A stretch of DNA of 64,000 nt from positions 1,240,001 to 1,304,000 of the forward strand of contig OY780932.1 in the NCBI GenBank assembly GCA_963675945.1. Direction: 5' to 3'. The notes under the pieces are model-generated. The model made no database searches and was not told where the DNA came from. It saw only the letters and a list, made by a program, of their open reading frames with translations. This DNA is from G963556115 sp963675945 (lineage in GTDB: Bacteria > Planctomycetota > SZUA-567). A program made the translations under genes and the position numbers. Positions 8,011 to 16,634 of the stretch are shown here, in pieces (the stretch's first letter is position 1; every line of letters starts with the position of its first letter).

Positions 8011-8038
8011 AAGATTGATTTTGAGCGTATAGGCCTTC

Positions 8039-9166
8039 TTAGATGATCTCGGAGAGGACGGCATCGGCGATTGGTATCGCTTCCTCGGTGAGGTGGAGAT
8101 GACTGTTATCCTCTGACCAGGCGATGAGCCCTTCCTTGGTCAGGAGGTTTATCTCGTTACGCAGGATCTCTTCTATCCGGTAACCTGTATGCTTGTAATA
8201 AGAGCGGCAGTCGATGCCGGCGGTCATCCGCAGCCAAATAGCGGCGCATTCTCTGGCTCTGGCGATCGGTGGAATCTCATCGACAAAGGCGATGGCGGAG
8301 CCGGTCTTGTTGATACTGTCGATATACTTGTTGACATACTCATAATTACCAAAACGCGTACTCTCCTCATATGAGTGCGCGCCGGCGCCGAGCCCGACAT
8401 AATTGCCGCCTTCCCAGTAATGAATATTGTGGAGGCACTCACGCCCGGGGATGGCATAATTACTTATTTCATACCGGATAATGCCAGCTTCTTGAAGAAT
8501 TTCCTTGGCTAGATTGAAGAGCTCGAGTTCATGCTCTTCTTTGGCTTTCTTGATATCCCCGTTCTTCAGCAGTTTGGCCAGTTCGGTTCCGTCTGGATAG
8601 CTGAGATTATAGCAGGAGATATGGGGTATATTGAGCTGGATTATCTTCTCCAGATCCTTGCGCCAGTCGGCTATGGTCTGACTCGGCCAGGCGAAGATCA
8701 GGTCGGCAGAGATATTGTCAAAACCTACTTCGTATAGTTGGGCGATGGCAAAGCGGGATTGCTTGGAGTTATGAAAGCGTCCGAGTATTTTGAGCGCTCG
8801 GTCTTCAAATGATTGAATACCGATTGATACCCGGGTGACCCCGCTGTTCTTGAGCAGGAGGAGTTTCTGCATATTGATCGTGCCGGGGTTGGCCTCAATT
8901 GTGAATTCTTTGAGCTTTGAAAGGTCGAGAAGTCCGATAAGATCCATCAATTCTTCGAGAAGATTGAGTGAGAGTACAGTAGGGGTACCGCCACCGATAA
9001 AGATAGTCTCAGGCTGCATGTCAAAGGCGCGTCTGGCAAACTCAACCCCCAGCGCGTCCATATAGTTCTCTGCGGTCTCCTGATTATAGAGTGTGCTGGC
9101 GAAATCGCAGTAATAGCAGCGCTGCTTACAGAAGGGAATATGAATATATAAATTTTTATTCGGCAT
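8039..9166 (-). CDS. hemW: HemW-type radical SAM heme chaperone
   Basis: The 375-residue protein is a radical SAM enzyme of the HemN/HemW group. CKQRCYYCDF near residue 13 is the CxxxCxxC cluster motif, followed by the SAM-binding GGGTPTVL, EANPGT and SIGIQSFED. A single-domain length of about 375 and CxxxCxxC followed by DF rather than the HemN extension favour HemW (heme delivery) over oxygen-independent coproporphyrinogen oxidase. The frame is open to a TTG at 9223, but the ATG at 9166 gives the family start MPNKNLYIHIPFC and has GAGG upstream. It is divergent from acnB. Confidence 0.88.
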   Translation of the reverse strand: MPNKNLYIHIPFCKQRCYYCDFASTLYNQETAENYMDALGVEFARRAFDMQPETIFIGGGTPTVLSLNLLEELMDLIGLLDLSKLKEFTIEANPGTINMQKLLLLKNSGVTRVSIGIQSFEDRALKILGRFHNSKQSRFAIAQLYEVGFDNISADLIFAWPSQTIADWRKDLEKIIQLNIPHISCYNLSYPDGTELAKLLKNGDIKKAKEEHELELFNLAKEILQEAGIIRYEISNYAIPGRECLHNIHYWEGGNYVGLGAGAHSYEESTRFGNYEYVNKYIDSINKTGSAIAFVDEIPPIARARECAAIWLRMTAGIDCRSYYKHTGYRIEEILRNEINLLTKEGLIAWSEDNSHLHLTEEAIPIADAVLSEII

Positions 9167-9306
9167 ATTCTCGGCCTCAATATGGTCATAATATAAACAA
9201 TTATTGCTTTCTCTAGGCTTCAACAGAATTATAGAGTGTTAAAAGTTTTCGTCAAGATAGTAATATTCTATTTAAAAGTTTGCTTGAGCGGTAGTAAAGA
9301 TGCTTA

Positions 9307-9344
9307 TTGATCATATGATCAAAGAGTAATGAGTTGATCATAAC
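9307..9344. promoter_or_regulatory. Palindromic operator-like site upstream of acnB
   Basis: TTGATCATATGATCAA (9307-9322) is a perfect 16-bp palindrome. Its half-site TTGATCATAA recurs at 9334-9343. The pair sits in the 246-nt region between hemW and acnB, about 70-105 nt before the acnB start, as expected for a repressor or activator site. The regulator is unknown. Confidence 0.5.
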
Positions 9345-9412
9345 TTTAGTTTCAATATAATATGGAATTGCGTAAAAATGTCGTGGGTTTTACTGTACAG
9401 GAAAGGAATAAG

Positions 9413-11947
9413 ATGAACTCAGAATATCAGAGTCATAAAAAAGAACGTGAAGCGATGGGGATCCCGCCGTTACCGCTCGCTGCAGAACAAGTGGCAGAGC
9501 TCTGCGCTCTACTGCAACAAGCAGAGACCGAGAATAAGGCTGATCTTTTGGAACTGCTGGAGACCAGAGTGGCGCCGGGGGTGGATCCTGCGGCTAAGGT
9601 CAAGGCGGATTTCCTCGCGGCTATCGCTTTGCAGCAGAGTACTTCTGAGATCATAACTCCAAAGAAGGCGGTAGAGATTCTGGCTACCATGCTCGGCGGG
9701 TATAATGTGAATTATCTCGTAGATTTTCTGGATAATTCCGAATTGGCAGAGTATGCTGCTGCTGCACTCAAGGATATTGTCTTGATCTTTGATAATTTTC
9801 AGGCGGTAAAGGAAAAGATGGACAAAGGTAATGAGTATGCTAAAGCAGTGATCACGAGCTGGGCGGAGGCAGAGTGGTTCACTGCCAAGCCGGAGTTGCC
9901 TGAGCTTCTTACCAAGAAGGTCTTTAGAGTCGATGGCGAGATAAATACCGATGATCTCTCTCCGGCTGGACATTCGCCGACTAGACCTGATATTCCGCTT
10001 CATGCGCTATCCATGGGTGAGACCCGTTTCCCGGGAGGTACGCAGGTGATCGCCGGTTACCGGAGTGAGGGGTATGAGGTGGCCTTTGTCGGTAATACCG
10101 TCGGAACCGGCAGTTCGCGCAAGTCTGCTACCAACTCCCTTATCTGGGCGATCGGTGACGATATCCCGTTTGTACCGAATAAACGTCGGGGCGGGGTCGT
10201 GATCGGAGAGTCGATTGCACCTATTTTCTTCAATACCTTTGAGGATTCCGGTGGCTTGCCGCTTCGGTGTGATGTCTCGAAGATAAAGGATGGTGAGTTG
10301 ATTACCATCGATACAAAGAATGGAGTAATTCGTAATCAAGGGGGTGAAGAACTGGCGCGCTTTGAGCTGTCTCCCAAGACCTTGACTGATGAGTACCGGG
10401 CAGGAGGGCGGGTACCCCTGATTATCGGCAGAAAGCTGACTGCCGAGGCGCGTCGGGCGCTGGGACTTGGGGAGAGTGAGGTCTTTATCCGGCCGGATGA
10501 GGTAAGCTTGGCTCCGGGGAGGGGTTATTCATTGGCGCAGAAACTTGTCGGCAAGGCTTGCGGTAAGGAGGGCGTGGTTCCCGCAGAGACCTGTGAGCCG
10601 GCGATGACAACAGTGGGCAGTCAGGATACTACCGGTCCGATGACCCGGGACGAGATGACGGAACTCGCGTGCTTGAGCTTTCAGGCGCCGCTGACCATGC
10701 AGAGCTTCTGCCATACCGCAGCTTATCCTAAGGAGCGTGATTTGCAGATGCATAAGACCTTGCCGGAGTTTATCTCCAGCCGGGGCGGGGTGGCGCTCAG
10801 ACCTGGTGACGGTATTATTCACAGCTGGCTCAATCGCTTGCTCTTGCCGGATACGGTGGGAACCGGTGGTGATAGCCATACCCGTTTCCCTCTAGGCATC
10901 TCCTTTCCGGCCGGATCTGGGCTGGTTGCTTTTGCGGCTGCACTCGGCTGTATGCCGCTGGATATGCCGGAGTCGGTACTGGTTAAGCTTAGGGGTGAGT
11001 TTCGAGAGGGGATTACTCTGCGGGATGTGGTCAACTATATTCCAATTGCAGCGATAGAGGCGGGTATGCAGTCCAAGTTTGGCGAGGGTTCGGAGAATGT
11101 CTTCAATAGCCGGATTCTGGAGATAGAGGGAATGACTACGGAGTTGACGGTCGAACAGGCTTTTGAACTCTCCTGCGCCGCGGCGGAACGGAGTGCTGCG
11201 GCATGTACCGTAGAGCTGGCTGAGGATAAGGTGGTCGAGTATGTTAGGAGTAACGTCCAGTTAATGAAAAGTATGGTGCGTGACGGGTATCAGGATGCAC
11301 AGTCCTTGAAACAACGTATAAGTGAGGCCGAGGCATGGCTGGCCAAGCCGGAATTGCTGCGCCGTGACGAGAACGCTGACTTTGCGGCTATCTTTGAACT
11401 GGATATCAGCGATATTGCGGAACCGGCTTTAGCTTTGCCGAATAATCCGGATAATGTCGGCTGGTTGTCGGCACATGCCGGAAGGGGAGTGGACGAGGTC
11501 TTTGTCGGTTCGTGTATGACTAATATCGGGCATTTCCGGGCGGTGGCAAGAATCCTTGAAGGTAAGCAGATTGCGGTCAAACGGCTCTGGATTACCCCGC
11601 CTACACGCATGGATATGGCGCAGCTCAAGAAAGAAGGGGTTATCGCTATGCTGGAGGCAGCAGGAGCCAGGATCGAGATCCCGGGGTGTAGCCTCTGTAT
11701 GGGTAATCAGGCACGGGTTGAGGATGAGACGACCGTCTTTGCCACGAGTACTCGGAACTTCAATAACCGCATGGGAGCAGGGGCGCAGGTATTTCTCGGC
11801 AGTGCCGAGTTGGCGGCGGTGGTGGCGCTAACCGGTAGTCTGCCTGAACCGGAAGAATATTTCAAGACTTATAAAGAGGTAATTCTGCCGGCCAAGGATG
11901 AGATTTATCGCTATCTGGATTTCAGCGTGATGGACGAGTATAAGTAG
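9413..11947 (+). CDS. acnB: Aconitate hydratase B
   Basis: AcnB isomerises citrate to isocitrate through cis-aconitate in the TCA cycle and in some bacteria also dehydrates 2-methylisocitrate. The protein begins like E. coli AcnB (YQSHKKEREAMGIPPLPL) with the AcnB-specific HEAT-like N-terminal domain (LATMLGGYNVNYLVDFLD), then the swivel domain (VDGEINTDDLSPAGHSP), then the 4Fe-4S catalytic part with DSHTRFPLGISF, GSCMTNIGHFRA and GCSLCMGNQARV holding the cluster cysteines. Length 844 is close to the usual 850-865. An upstream ATG at 9362 is in frame, but AGGAAAGGAATAAG before 9413 and the family alignment support the later start. Palindromic sites lie upstream. Confidence 0.93.
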   Translation: MNSEYQSHKKEREAMGIPPLPLAAEQVAELCALLQQAETENKADLLELLETRVAPGVDPAAKVKADFLAAIALQQSTSEIITPKKAVEILATMLGGYNVNYLVDFLDNSELAEYAAAALKDIVLIFDNFQAVKEKMDKGNEYAKAVITSWAEAEWFTAKPELPELLTKKVFRVDGEINTDDLSPAGHSPTRPDIPLHALSMGETRFPGGTQVIAGYRSEGYEVAFVGNTVGTGSSRKSATNSLIWAIGDDIPFVPNKRRGGVVIGESIAPIFFNTFEDSGGLPLRCDVSKIKDGELITIDTKNGVIRNQGGEELARFELSPKTLTDEYRAGGRVPLIIGRKLTAEARRALGLGESEVFIRPDEVSLAPGRGYSLAQKLVGKACGKEGVVPAETCEPAMTTVGSQDTTGPMTRDEMTELACLSFQAPLTMQSFCHTAAYPKERDLQMHKTLPEFISSRGGVALRPGDGIIHSWLNRLLLPDTVGTGGDSHTRFPLGISFPAGSGLVAFAAALGCMPLDMPESVLVKLRGEFREGITLRDVVNYIPIAAIEAGMQSKFGEGSENVFNSRILEIEGMTTELTVEQAFELSCAAAERSAAACTVELAEDKVVEYVRSNVQLMKSMVRDGYQDAQSLKQRISEAEAWLAKPELLRRDENADFAAIFELDISDIAEPALALPNNPDNVGWLSAHAGRGVDEVFVGSCMTNIGHFRAVARILEGKQIAVKRLWITPPTRMDMAQLKKEGVIAMLEAAGARIEIPGCSLCMGNQARVEDETTVFATSTRNFNNRMGAGAQVFLGSAELAAVVALTGSLPEPEEYFKTYKEVILPAKDEIYRYLDFSVMDEYK

Positions 11948-12064
11948 AATTAGCACTAGTTTTTTTTCATTGAGGATTCTCCGTATTCAAACCCCTGGCA
12001 AACGTTGTGCGTTAGAGCTTTGATCTTGGATCATTCTGATACTGCATCTGAAGGTGTAGGCGGT

Positions 12065-12166
12065 CGAGCCGAGGTGGTATGGAATCTACCGCGAAGGTAT
12101 GAAAATTGCGTAAGCAATTTTCTATGTGGATGAAGGCAAGGGAAATCACTAATGTGATTTCCCTTG
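12065..12166. repeat. Dispersed intergenic repeat, copy 3 (most complete)
   Basis: The element runs CGAGCCGAGGT (12065-12075), CTACCGCGAAGGTAT, hairpin GAAAATTGC-GTAA-GCAATTTTC (12101-12122), GGATGAAGG, then hairpin CAAGGGAAATCAC-TAAT-GTGATTTCCCTTG (12137-12166, 13-bp perfect stem). It lies between the convergent acnB and ATPase genes, and the last hairpin may terminate transcripts from both sides. Parts recur at 1118-1230 and 7241-7885. Confidence 0.65.
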
Positions 12167-12202
12167 TTTGATAATCTTGTTCAAGCTTAAAGATAACATA
12201 TT

Positions 12203-13114
12203 TTAAAGAATAGCTTCGAGATTGGCGAGGATATCCTCTTCCGGTTCGGCATACTTTTCTACCGGTACCAGATCTTCTGCCCAGACCTCATCAAGTATAC
12301 GTTGTGTTCCCAGATCATTGCGCAGCCCGAGTTCTTTGGCTACAGCAATGATAATATCCGGCTTGATCTTGCTGAGATTTCCGGTGAAGGCGGTGATGAG
12401 CGCAAGTTCGCAGATGCGGTTGATATTTCCGGGAAATCCGCCGCTGGCGGCATAGATCATCTCTGCTGCTTTCTTGGTAAATACACCTCGGTTGCAGCCG
12501 GAAGCCTTAATCCGTGCCAACATATAGGTCTCGGTTTCGATGGAGTTGTAAGGTACCATCTTGATCTTCATGCCGACGCGGGAGTCGAAGGCGCTGGCCT
12601 CACTGAGCTTACCATAGATGCCGTCTTGACCGGAAAGAATAACCGAAATTACGGGATTGCCGTCTATCTCGATATTATAGAGCATCCTAATCTCATTGAG
12701 GATAGAGATATCTTGAATGGCATGGGCTTCATCAATTGCCAGAAGTATGCGTCCGCCCTGTTGCCCGATATATTCGATGCGTTTCTGCAAGGATTCATAG
12801 ACACTTCTGCCGGCTTCAGCTTCGGCTTCAAGGAGGTGGAGGATATGCAGAAAGATTTCATCGCGCGTTCCGGCGGGGTTGGAGATAAAGATGGTTGCCC
12901 AGCCAGAGCTCTCAAAGTCATTCAAGCACATTTTTACTAGTTCGGTCTTGCCGACTCCGGCTTTACCGCTTATACAGGCGATGCCGAGCCCCATTGCTAC
13001 AGTGTAACGCAGTCGGGTAAGTACGAGCATTGCGCTCTCAACCGGTACGAATAGTTCGGGCTTGTGGCTGTTGTCAAAAGGCCTGGTCTGCATGGCCCAG
13101 AAATCTAGATACAT
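12203..13114 (-). CDS. ExeA-like AAA ATPase of polysaccharide/secretion loci
   Basis: A 303-residue AAA-type ATPase like ExeA and the ATPases found with exosortase/EPS gene clusters. It begins MYLDFWAMQTRPFDNS, the usual start of this family (YxxFfgl...PFxxspd). Walker A is SGKAGVGKTEL (about 50-57), Walker B RILLAIDEAH, and the end has GGFPGNINRICELAL, the family sensor/arginine region. The longer frame to 13135 would overlap the previous stop; AGGGAG 7 nt before 13114 supports the shorter start. It is the last gene of a four-gene polysaccharide operon, 13 nt after its neighbour, and probably powers assembly or localisation of the export machinery. No exosortase gene is in the window. Confidence 0.8.
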   Translation of the reverse strand: MYLDFWAMQTRPFDNSHKPELFVPVESAMLVLTRLRYTVAMGLGIACISGKAGVGKTELVKMCLNDFESSGWATIFISNPAGTRDEIFLHILHLLEAEAEAGRSVYESLQKRIEYIGQQGGRILLAIDEAHAIQDISILNEIRMLYNIEIDGNPVISVILSGQDGIYGKLSEASAFDSRVGMKIKMVPYNSIETETYMLARIKASGCNRGVFTKKAAEMIYAASGGFPGNINRICELALITAFTGNLSKIKPDIIIAVAKELGLRNDLGTQRILDEVWAEDLVPVEKYAEPEEDILANLEAIL

Positions 13115-13127
13115 CTTGTGCTCCCTA

Positions 13128-13844
13128 TTAGTCAATCGCGTTGAGAACTACTCCGAGAAATCTGCCGCTAAGCTCTTTTACCTCTTCTGTAAATGCCTTT
13201 ACTCTGACAGGGTCGGGCTTTACTGCCGATATTAATATTACCCCGGTACTGCGGCTAATAGCTTCATCGGTCATAATATTGTAGCCCTTTGGTGCAGCAT
13301 CAATTATCAGTAGATCGAAGGATGCTTGCAGACGCTCAAAGAAATCGTCAAGCCTTGACGTAATACTGGCGGCATGGATGCTGAGCAGGTAGAGGTTATC
13401 CTCCGGGCTGCAGGCTATATACTCTTCCAATAATTGCGGATCACTTACGACTTGTCCAGTTTCATCGGAGGTAATTCCGTATTCGCAGCCGGAAGAACCA
13501 TTGTAAAACTCTAGAAGTAAAATTTTTCTCTCCGGTTGTGCTTCTGCCCAGAGGCGAGCAATATTGATTGCGGTAAAGCTGACACCCTGACCCGGTTCGA
13601 GCGCGGAGAAGGTCAGCATAGAGGGTTCGAAGCGCCTGAGTTCGCTGAGTAACGCCTGATACTCCTGGCTCGGTATGGCGGCAGCGGGTGAGGCAATATC
13701 CTGCAGCCGATCAAAGGCAAGCTGCAGACGTTTGGGCCGGGGTTTTAGGGAAGTAAATGTAGTGCGCGGCTGAGACATCTTGAGGAGTTCAGCGCTCATA
13801 TTTATCATGCTGGTAAATGCAATATCAACTTCTTTTACGCTCAT
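13128..13844 (-). CDS. Degenerate CpsD/BY-kinase-like P-loop protein
   Basis: This 238-residue protein lies where polysaccharide operons normally encode the CpsD/Wzc-type tyrosine autokinase. The fold signature is recognisable: LTFSALEPGQGVSFTAINIARLWAE at 77-101 corresponds to the family TSxxPGEGKSTTAxNLAxxxA, KILLLEFYNG to vLLIDxDxR, and FDLLIIDAAPKGYNIMTDE to the third ATP-site motif FDxVIIDtPP. The Walker A lysine is Val88 and the Walker A-prime Asp is Glu, so ATP hydrolysis and kinase activity look lost, and there is no tyrosine cluster at the C-terminus. It may act as a structural partner of the Wzz-like protein upstream. Confidence 0.7.
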   Translation of the reverse strand: MSVKEVDIAFTSMINMSAELLKMSQPRTTFTSLKPRPKRLQLAFDRLQDIASPAAAIPSQEYQALLSELRRFEPSMLTFSALEPGQGVSFTAINIARLWAEAQPERKILLLEFYNGSSGCEYGITSDETGQVVSDPQLLEEYIACSPEDNLYLLSIHAASITSRLDDFFERLQASFDLLIIDAAPKGYNIMTDEAISRSTGVILISAVKPDPVRVKAFTEEVKELSGRFLGVVLNAID

Positions 13845-13865
13845 AGGTTTTGTATTTGCTCCTGT

Positions 13866-15209
13866 TTAGCTTCGAGTTATCTTGGAACCGCCGATTCTGC
13901 CGATCTTACCCAATACGGGGAATTCCGGGGTCGCTTCAACCTCTTCGAGTTTGAATGAACTCTTCTTGGTGCTGTACATTATCAGGAAAGCACCGATTAA
14001 ACCGCAAAAGCCGGCAAGAGCGTAGATCAGGTAGAGGTTGGGCCCGTCTACACGTTGTATTGCCGGAGAGATAAAGTAACCGGCTATTATTGGTTCGTCG
14101 CGTTGTGGCGCTATTTTCTGCACCTCGTTTATCTTGCTTTTGAGTGCTTCAATACGGCTTGAGTCCTGATCCTTCAGTGAATCCTTGACCAGTGACTCCA
14201 GGTCATTCAGCCGGGAGAGGGTCTTGGCGCTTAGAGTGTCGAGCCGGGAGTTCAGTGCGGCGATGTTGCCCTTGGTCAGAATAATCTTACTATTAAACTC
14301 GGATATCTTGGGATTGGTGATCTCCTTGATATCCTCGACAACTTGTGGTCTACGGGTAAGGGCGTTGATCTGTGCTTGGAGTTCGTCTATCTCCGCTGAC
14401 ATCTTGATGACCAGAGGGTGCTTGGTGGTAGCGCGTCTGAGCAGGCGCATCCGTGAAGCTTCGATCTCGGCGAGGCGGTCTTTGAGCGCAAGTAGTTCCG
14501 GGGTATCCTCATATTGGACAATACGCTTCTCGGTGATCTGAATAACTTGATTCTCCGGGGTGCTGATCCATTCTGAGAGTACCAGCATTCTGGATGCTTC
14601 GGTCTTGAGCTGGATATTCAATTCTTCGATAGCGGTAATATTCTCGATAAGCTCCTGTAATATACTGCGGTAGCGTGGATTGTCTGCAAACATCATCTCC
14701 CAGCCTGCGGGGAGGAGCGAGCGGTTCTTGATGGCTTCTCTGATCTCGGCGATAAGCTGGAAGAATTCGGTAGTTGTACTCGAATTCTGTTTGATATCCT
14801 TGAGTCGTTGCTCCAGAGTGGAGAGCTGTTGATTATAAGTTGTCTGAGCCTGGTTGTATGCGGCCTCAATTCGGCTCTGCACAGCATTATTAATACTCTC
14901 CTTCAAGGTAAGCAGATCCTGCAGGACAAGGTTCTTTTTAGGGGCGGTGCAGGTAATAACGAGACGTTCAGCAGAGATATCCTCAATGGCGAGATCCGGG
15001 GTGGACTCGTTGACAAGGGATTCGATCTGGGTGATAACCACGTTCTTGGCCTCCGGCTTAAAGCATATGTCCATATTGCCCCGGAAGGTCTTGGGAGCAT
15101 AATTGACATAGGCAATAGCGCCAGCCAGGGCTATGAGAATCCATACCCCGGCGCATATCCGCCTTATGATTGAGGCTCCCTGGCGTTCTTCAAAGGTTAT
15201 ATTGGGCAT
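13866..15209 (-). CDS. Wzz/GumC-like polysaccharide chain-length determinant protein
   Basis: The 447-residue inner-membrane protein has an N-terminal transmembrane helix at about 19-39 (VWILIALAGAIAYVNYAP), a long periplasmic coiled-coil region with repeated LxxLxxRLxxI heptads (about 110-360), and a second helix at about 390-415 (LYLIYALAGFCGLIGAFLIM). This two-helix arrangement is that of polysaccharide co-polymerases controlling chain length and linking to the outer-membrane exporter. The fused kinase domain of Wzc is absent; a separate degenerate ATPase follows 21 nt later. A short cytoplasmic tail (TPEFPVLGKIGRI) resembles the junction to the kinase domain in fused homologues. Confidence 0.82.
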   Translation of the reverse strand: MPNITFEERQGASIIRRICAGVWILIALAGAIAYVNYAPKTFRGNMDICFKPEAKNVVITQIESLVNESTPDLAIEDISAERLVITCTAPKKNLVLQDLLTLKESINNAVQSRIEAAYNQAQTTYNQQLSTLEQRLKDIKQNSSTTTEFFQLIAEIREAIKNRSLLPAGWEMMFADNPRYRSILQELIENITAIEELNIQLKTEASRMLVLSEWISTPENQVIQITEKRIVQYEDTPELLALKDRLAEIEASRMRLLRRATTKHPLVIKMSAEIDELQAQINALTRRPQVVEDIKEITNPKISEFNSKIILTKGNIAALNSRLDTLSAKTLSRLNDLESLVKDSLKDQDSSRIEALKSKINEVQKIAPQRDEPIIAGYFISPAIQRVDGPNLYLIYALAGFCGLIGAFLIMYSTKKSSFKLEEVEATPEFPVLGKIGRIGGSKITRS

Positions 15210-15236
15210 AATTATACTTACCTCTAGGCCAAAAGC

Positions 15237-16448
15237 TTATAAGATAAACTCACAGATTGCTGCAACCTTTCCCATAAGGCTGAGATCTTCAAATTTTTCC
15301 TTGGGTTTATCGCTATTATTGATCTTGTGCTGATTATTATTGATATTATTGATGATGATGCCTGCTGACTCCGATTCTTGGTGTGGATATTCGGGAGGCT
15401 GGAGCATCAGCTTATAATTATCTTTAAGCAAAATTTGTTTGAGATAGCTCTCCAGTTCCGGATCATTTCTATCGGGTACGATTACAATTTGACCCGGTTT
15501 GATGATAGGGTTGTTCTTCTCCAGCCCGCCAAACATTGCTTCGGCTACATTATACTTATTGGCGATAGGATGGGTGCGGTGTGGGGTGACGACTACAACC
15601 TCACCGAGCCAGCCCTTCTCAATATGTTCAAATTTATCCCTGGCCTCGGCATTGGCCTCGGCGTTGATGCTTTGAGCTTGCGCGAGCAGGTTGGAATCGG
15701 CGCGGAATACCGCTTCGCTGAGTTTGATCGGCTGTTTGCCGATCGGGAAGCGTCCTTGATTCTTTACCCCGCCGAAGACATAGTAATAACCGCCGCGAGC
15801 TTCCAGGGTAGTTACCCGTACAGAGGGGTGCTTTCTGACATACGGGCGGATGGTATTAGTTATGCTGTTAGCAATCTGTGCAGTATCGAGTCCGGCGGCT
15901 TTGATGAAGTCTTCTGTGCCTGGGAGTTGGATATAGCCGTCGTCGGCGATAGTTACCTCGCCGTTGAATTCAGGACTCTCCTTGACCACAATTTTCAGGA
16001 CGTCACCGTTGAGGTGGCGGTAGGTATTATTAGACTCTTCCTTGCCGTAAGCTCCTCCGTATACCTGCTGCTCTACTGGCATTGGCAGTTGTGGGTTCAT
16101 ACCCTCTACCGCTAGGGTACGGGACGCGACTAGATCTGGATTTAATCCCTGACGTAGAGGATCGTGTATCCCTTGCCAGCGCTGGGCTTGGGGCATATTC
16201 TCGGTGATTTCCTGCATCGCTGGGAGTACCGGAGGGGTGCCCACACCGACATTGGCCATAGCAAAAGCAGGATAACCCATGCTCTTTGGCGCTTTGGGCT
16301 TGACGGTATAGACTGCCGGTGCTGACAGACCATTGGCACCGTAGGCGACCGGCTTCTCATTTATCAGATGAACCTCGGTCTTACAACCGGTGCTCAGCAG
16401 TAGTATTGCAGTTAGTAATAGCGGAACTGCCATACATTTGTTGGTCAT
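15237..16448 (-). CDS. Wza-like polysaccharide export outer-membrane lipoprotein
   Basis: A 403-residue lipoprotein: MTNKCMAVPLLLTAILLLSTGC is a signal peptide with a lipobox ending at Cys22. After a proline-rich segment, a polysaccharide export domain starts near 145 (GDVLKIVVKESPEFNGE, DDGYIQLPG, IRPYVRKHPSVRV), followed by an SLBB-type domain (YYYVFGGVKNQGRFPI) and a second weaker one (PGQIVIVPDRND). Members form the octameric outer-membrane channel for exopolysaccharide. It is the first gene of the minus-strand operon that continues with the chain-length protein and two ATPase-like genes. The C-terminus holds an Asn-rich stretch (IIINNINNNQHKINN). Confidence 0.85.
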   Translation of the reverse strand: MTNKCMAVPLLLTAILLLSTGCKTEVHLINEKPVAYGANGLSAPAVYTVKPKAPKSMGYPAFAMANVGVGTPPVLPAMQEITENMPQAQRWQGIHDPLRQGLNPDLVASRTLAVEGMNPQLPMPVEQQVYGGAYGKEESNNTYRHLNGDVLKIVVKESPEFNGEVTIADDGYIQLPGTEDFIKAAGLDTAQIANSITNTIRPYVRKHPSVRVTTLEARGGYYYVFGGVKNQGRFPIGKQPIKLSEAVFRADSNLLAQAQSINAEANAEARDKFEHIEKGWLGEVVVVTPHRTHPIANKYNVAEAMFGGLEKNNPIIKPGQIVIVPDRNDPELESYLKQILLKDNYKLMLQPPEYPHQESESAGIIINNINNNQHKINNSDKPKEKFEDLSLMGKVAAICEFIL

Positions 16449-16634
16449 TATTATAGGTCTCCAAAGTTACTGTATACAGATAGCTAAATTTTTATCGGCA
16501 AGGCGTGCGGGAAGAATCCACTAAAAACCGTAAAATTAATCTGGAACTGCATATATATGTGTATACAATTGTAAGTCTAGGTTGGACTTGGTGAATTGTA
16601 AGAGGTTATTTGAGTTAGATAGAGGGTATTATTA

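Noticed and set aside
12302..12940. 212-residue open frame on the plus strand
   Set aside because: Antisense to the ExeA-like ATPase, whose Walker motifs and start are clear; no ribosome site or family resemblance.
15378..16115. 245-residue open frame on the plus strand
   Set aside because: Antisense shadow of the polysaccharide export lipoprotein gene.
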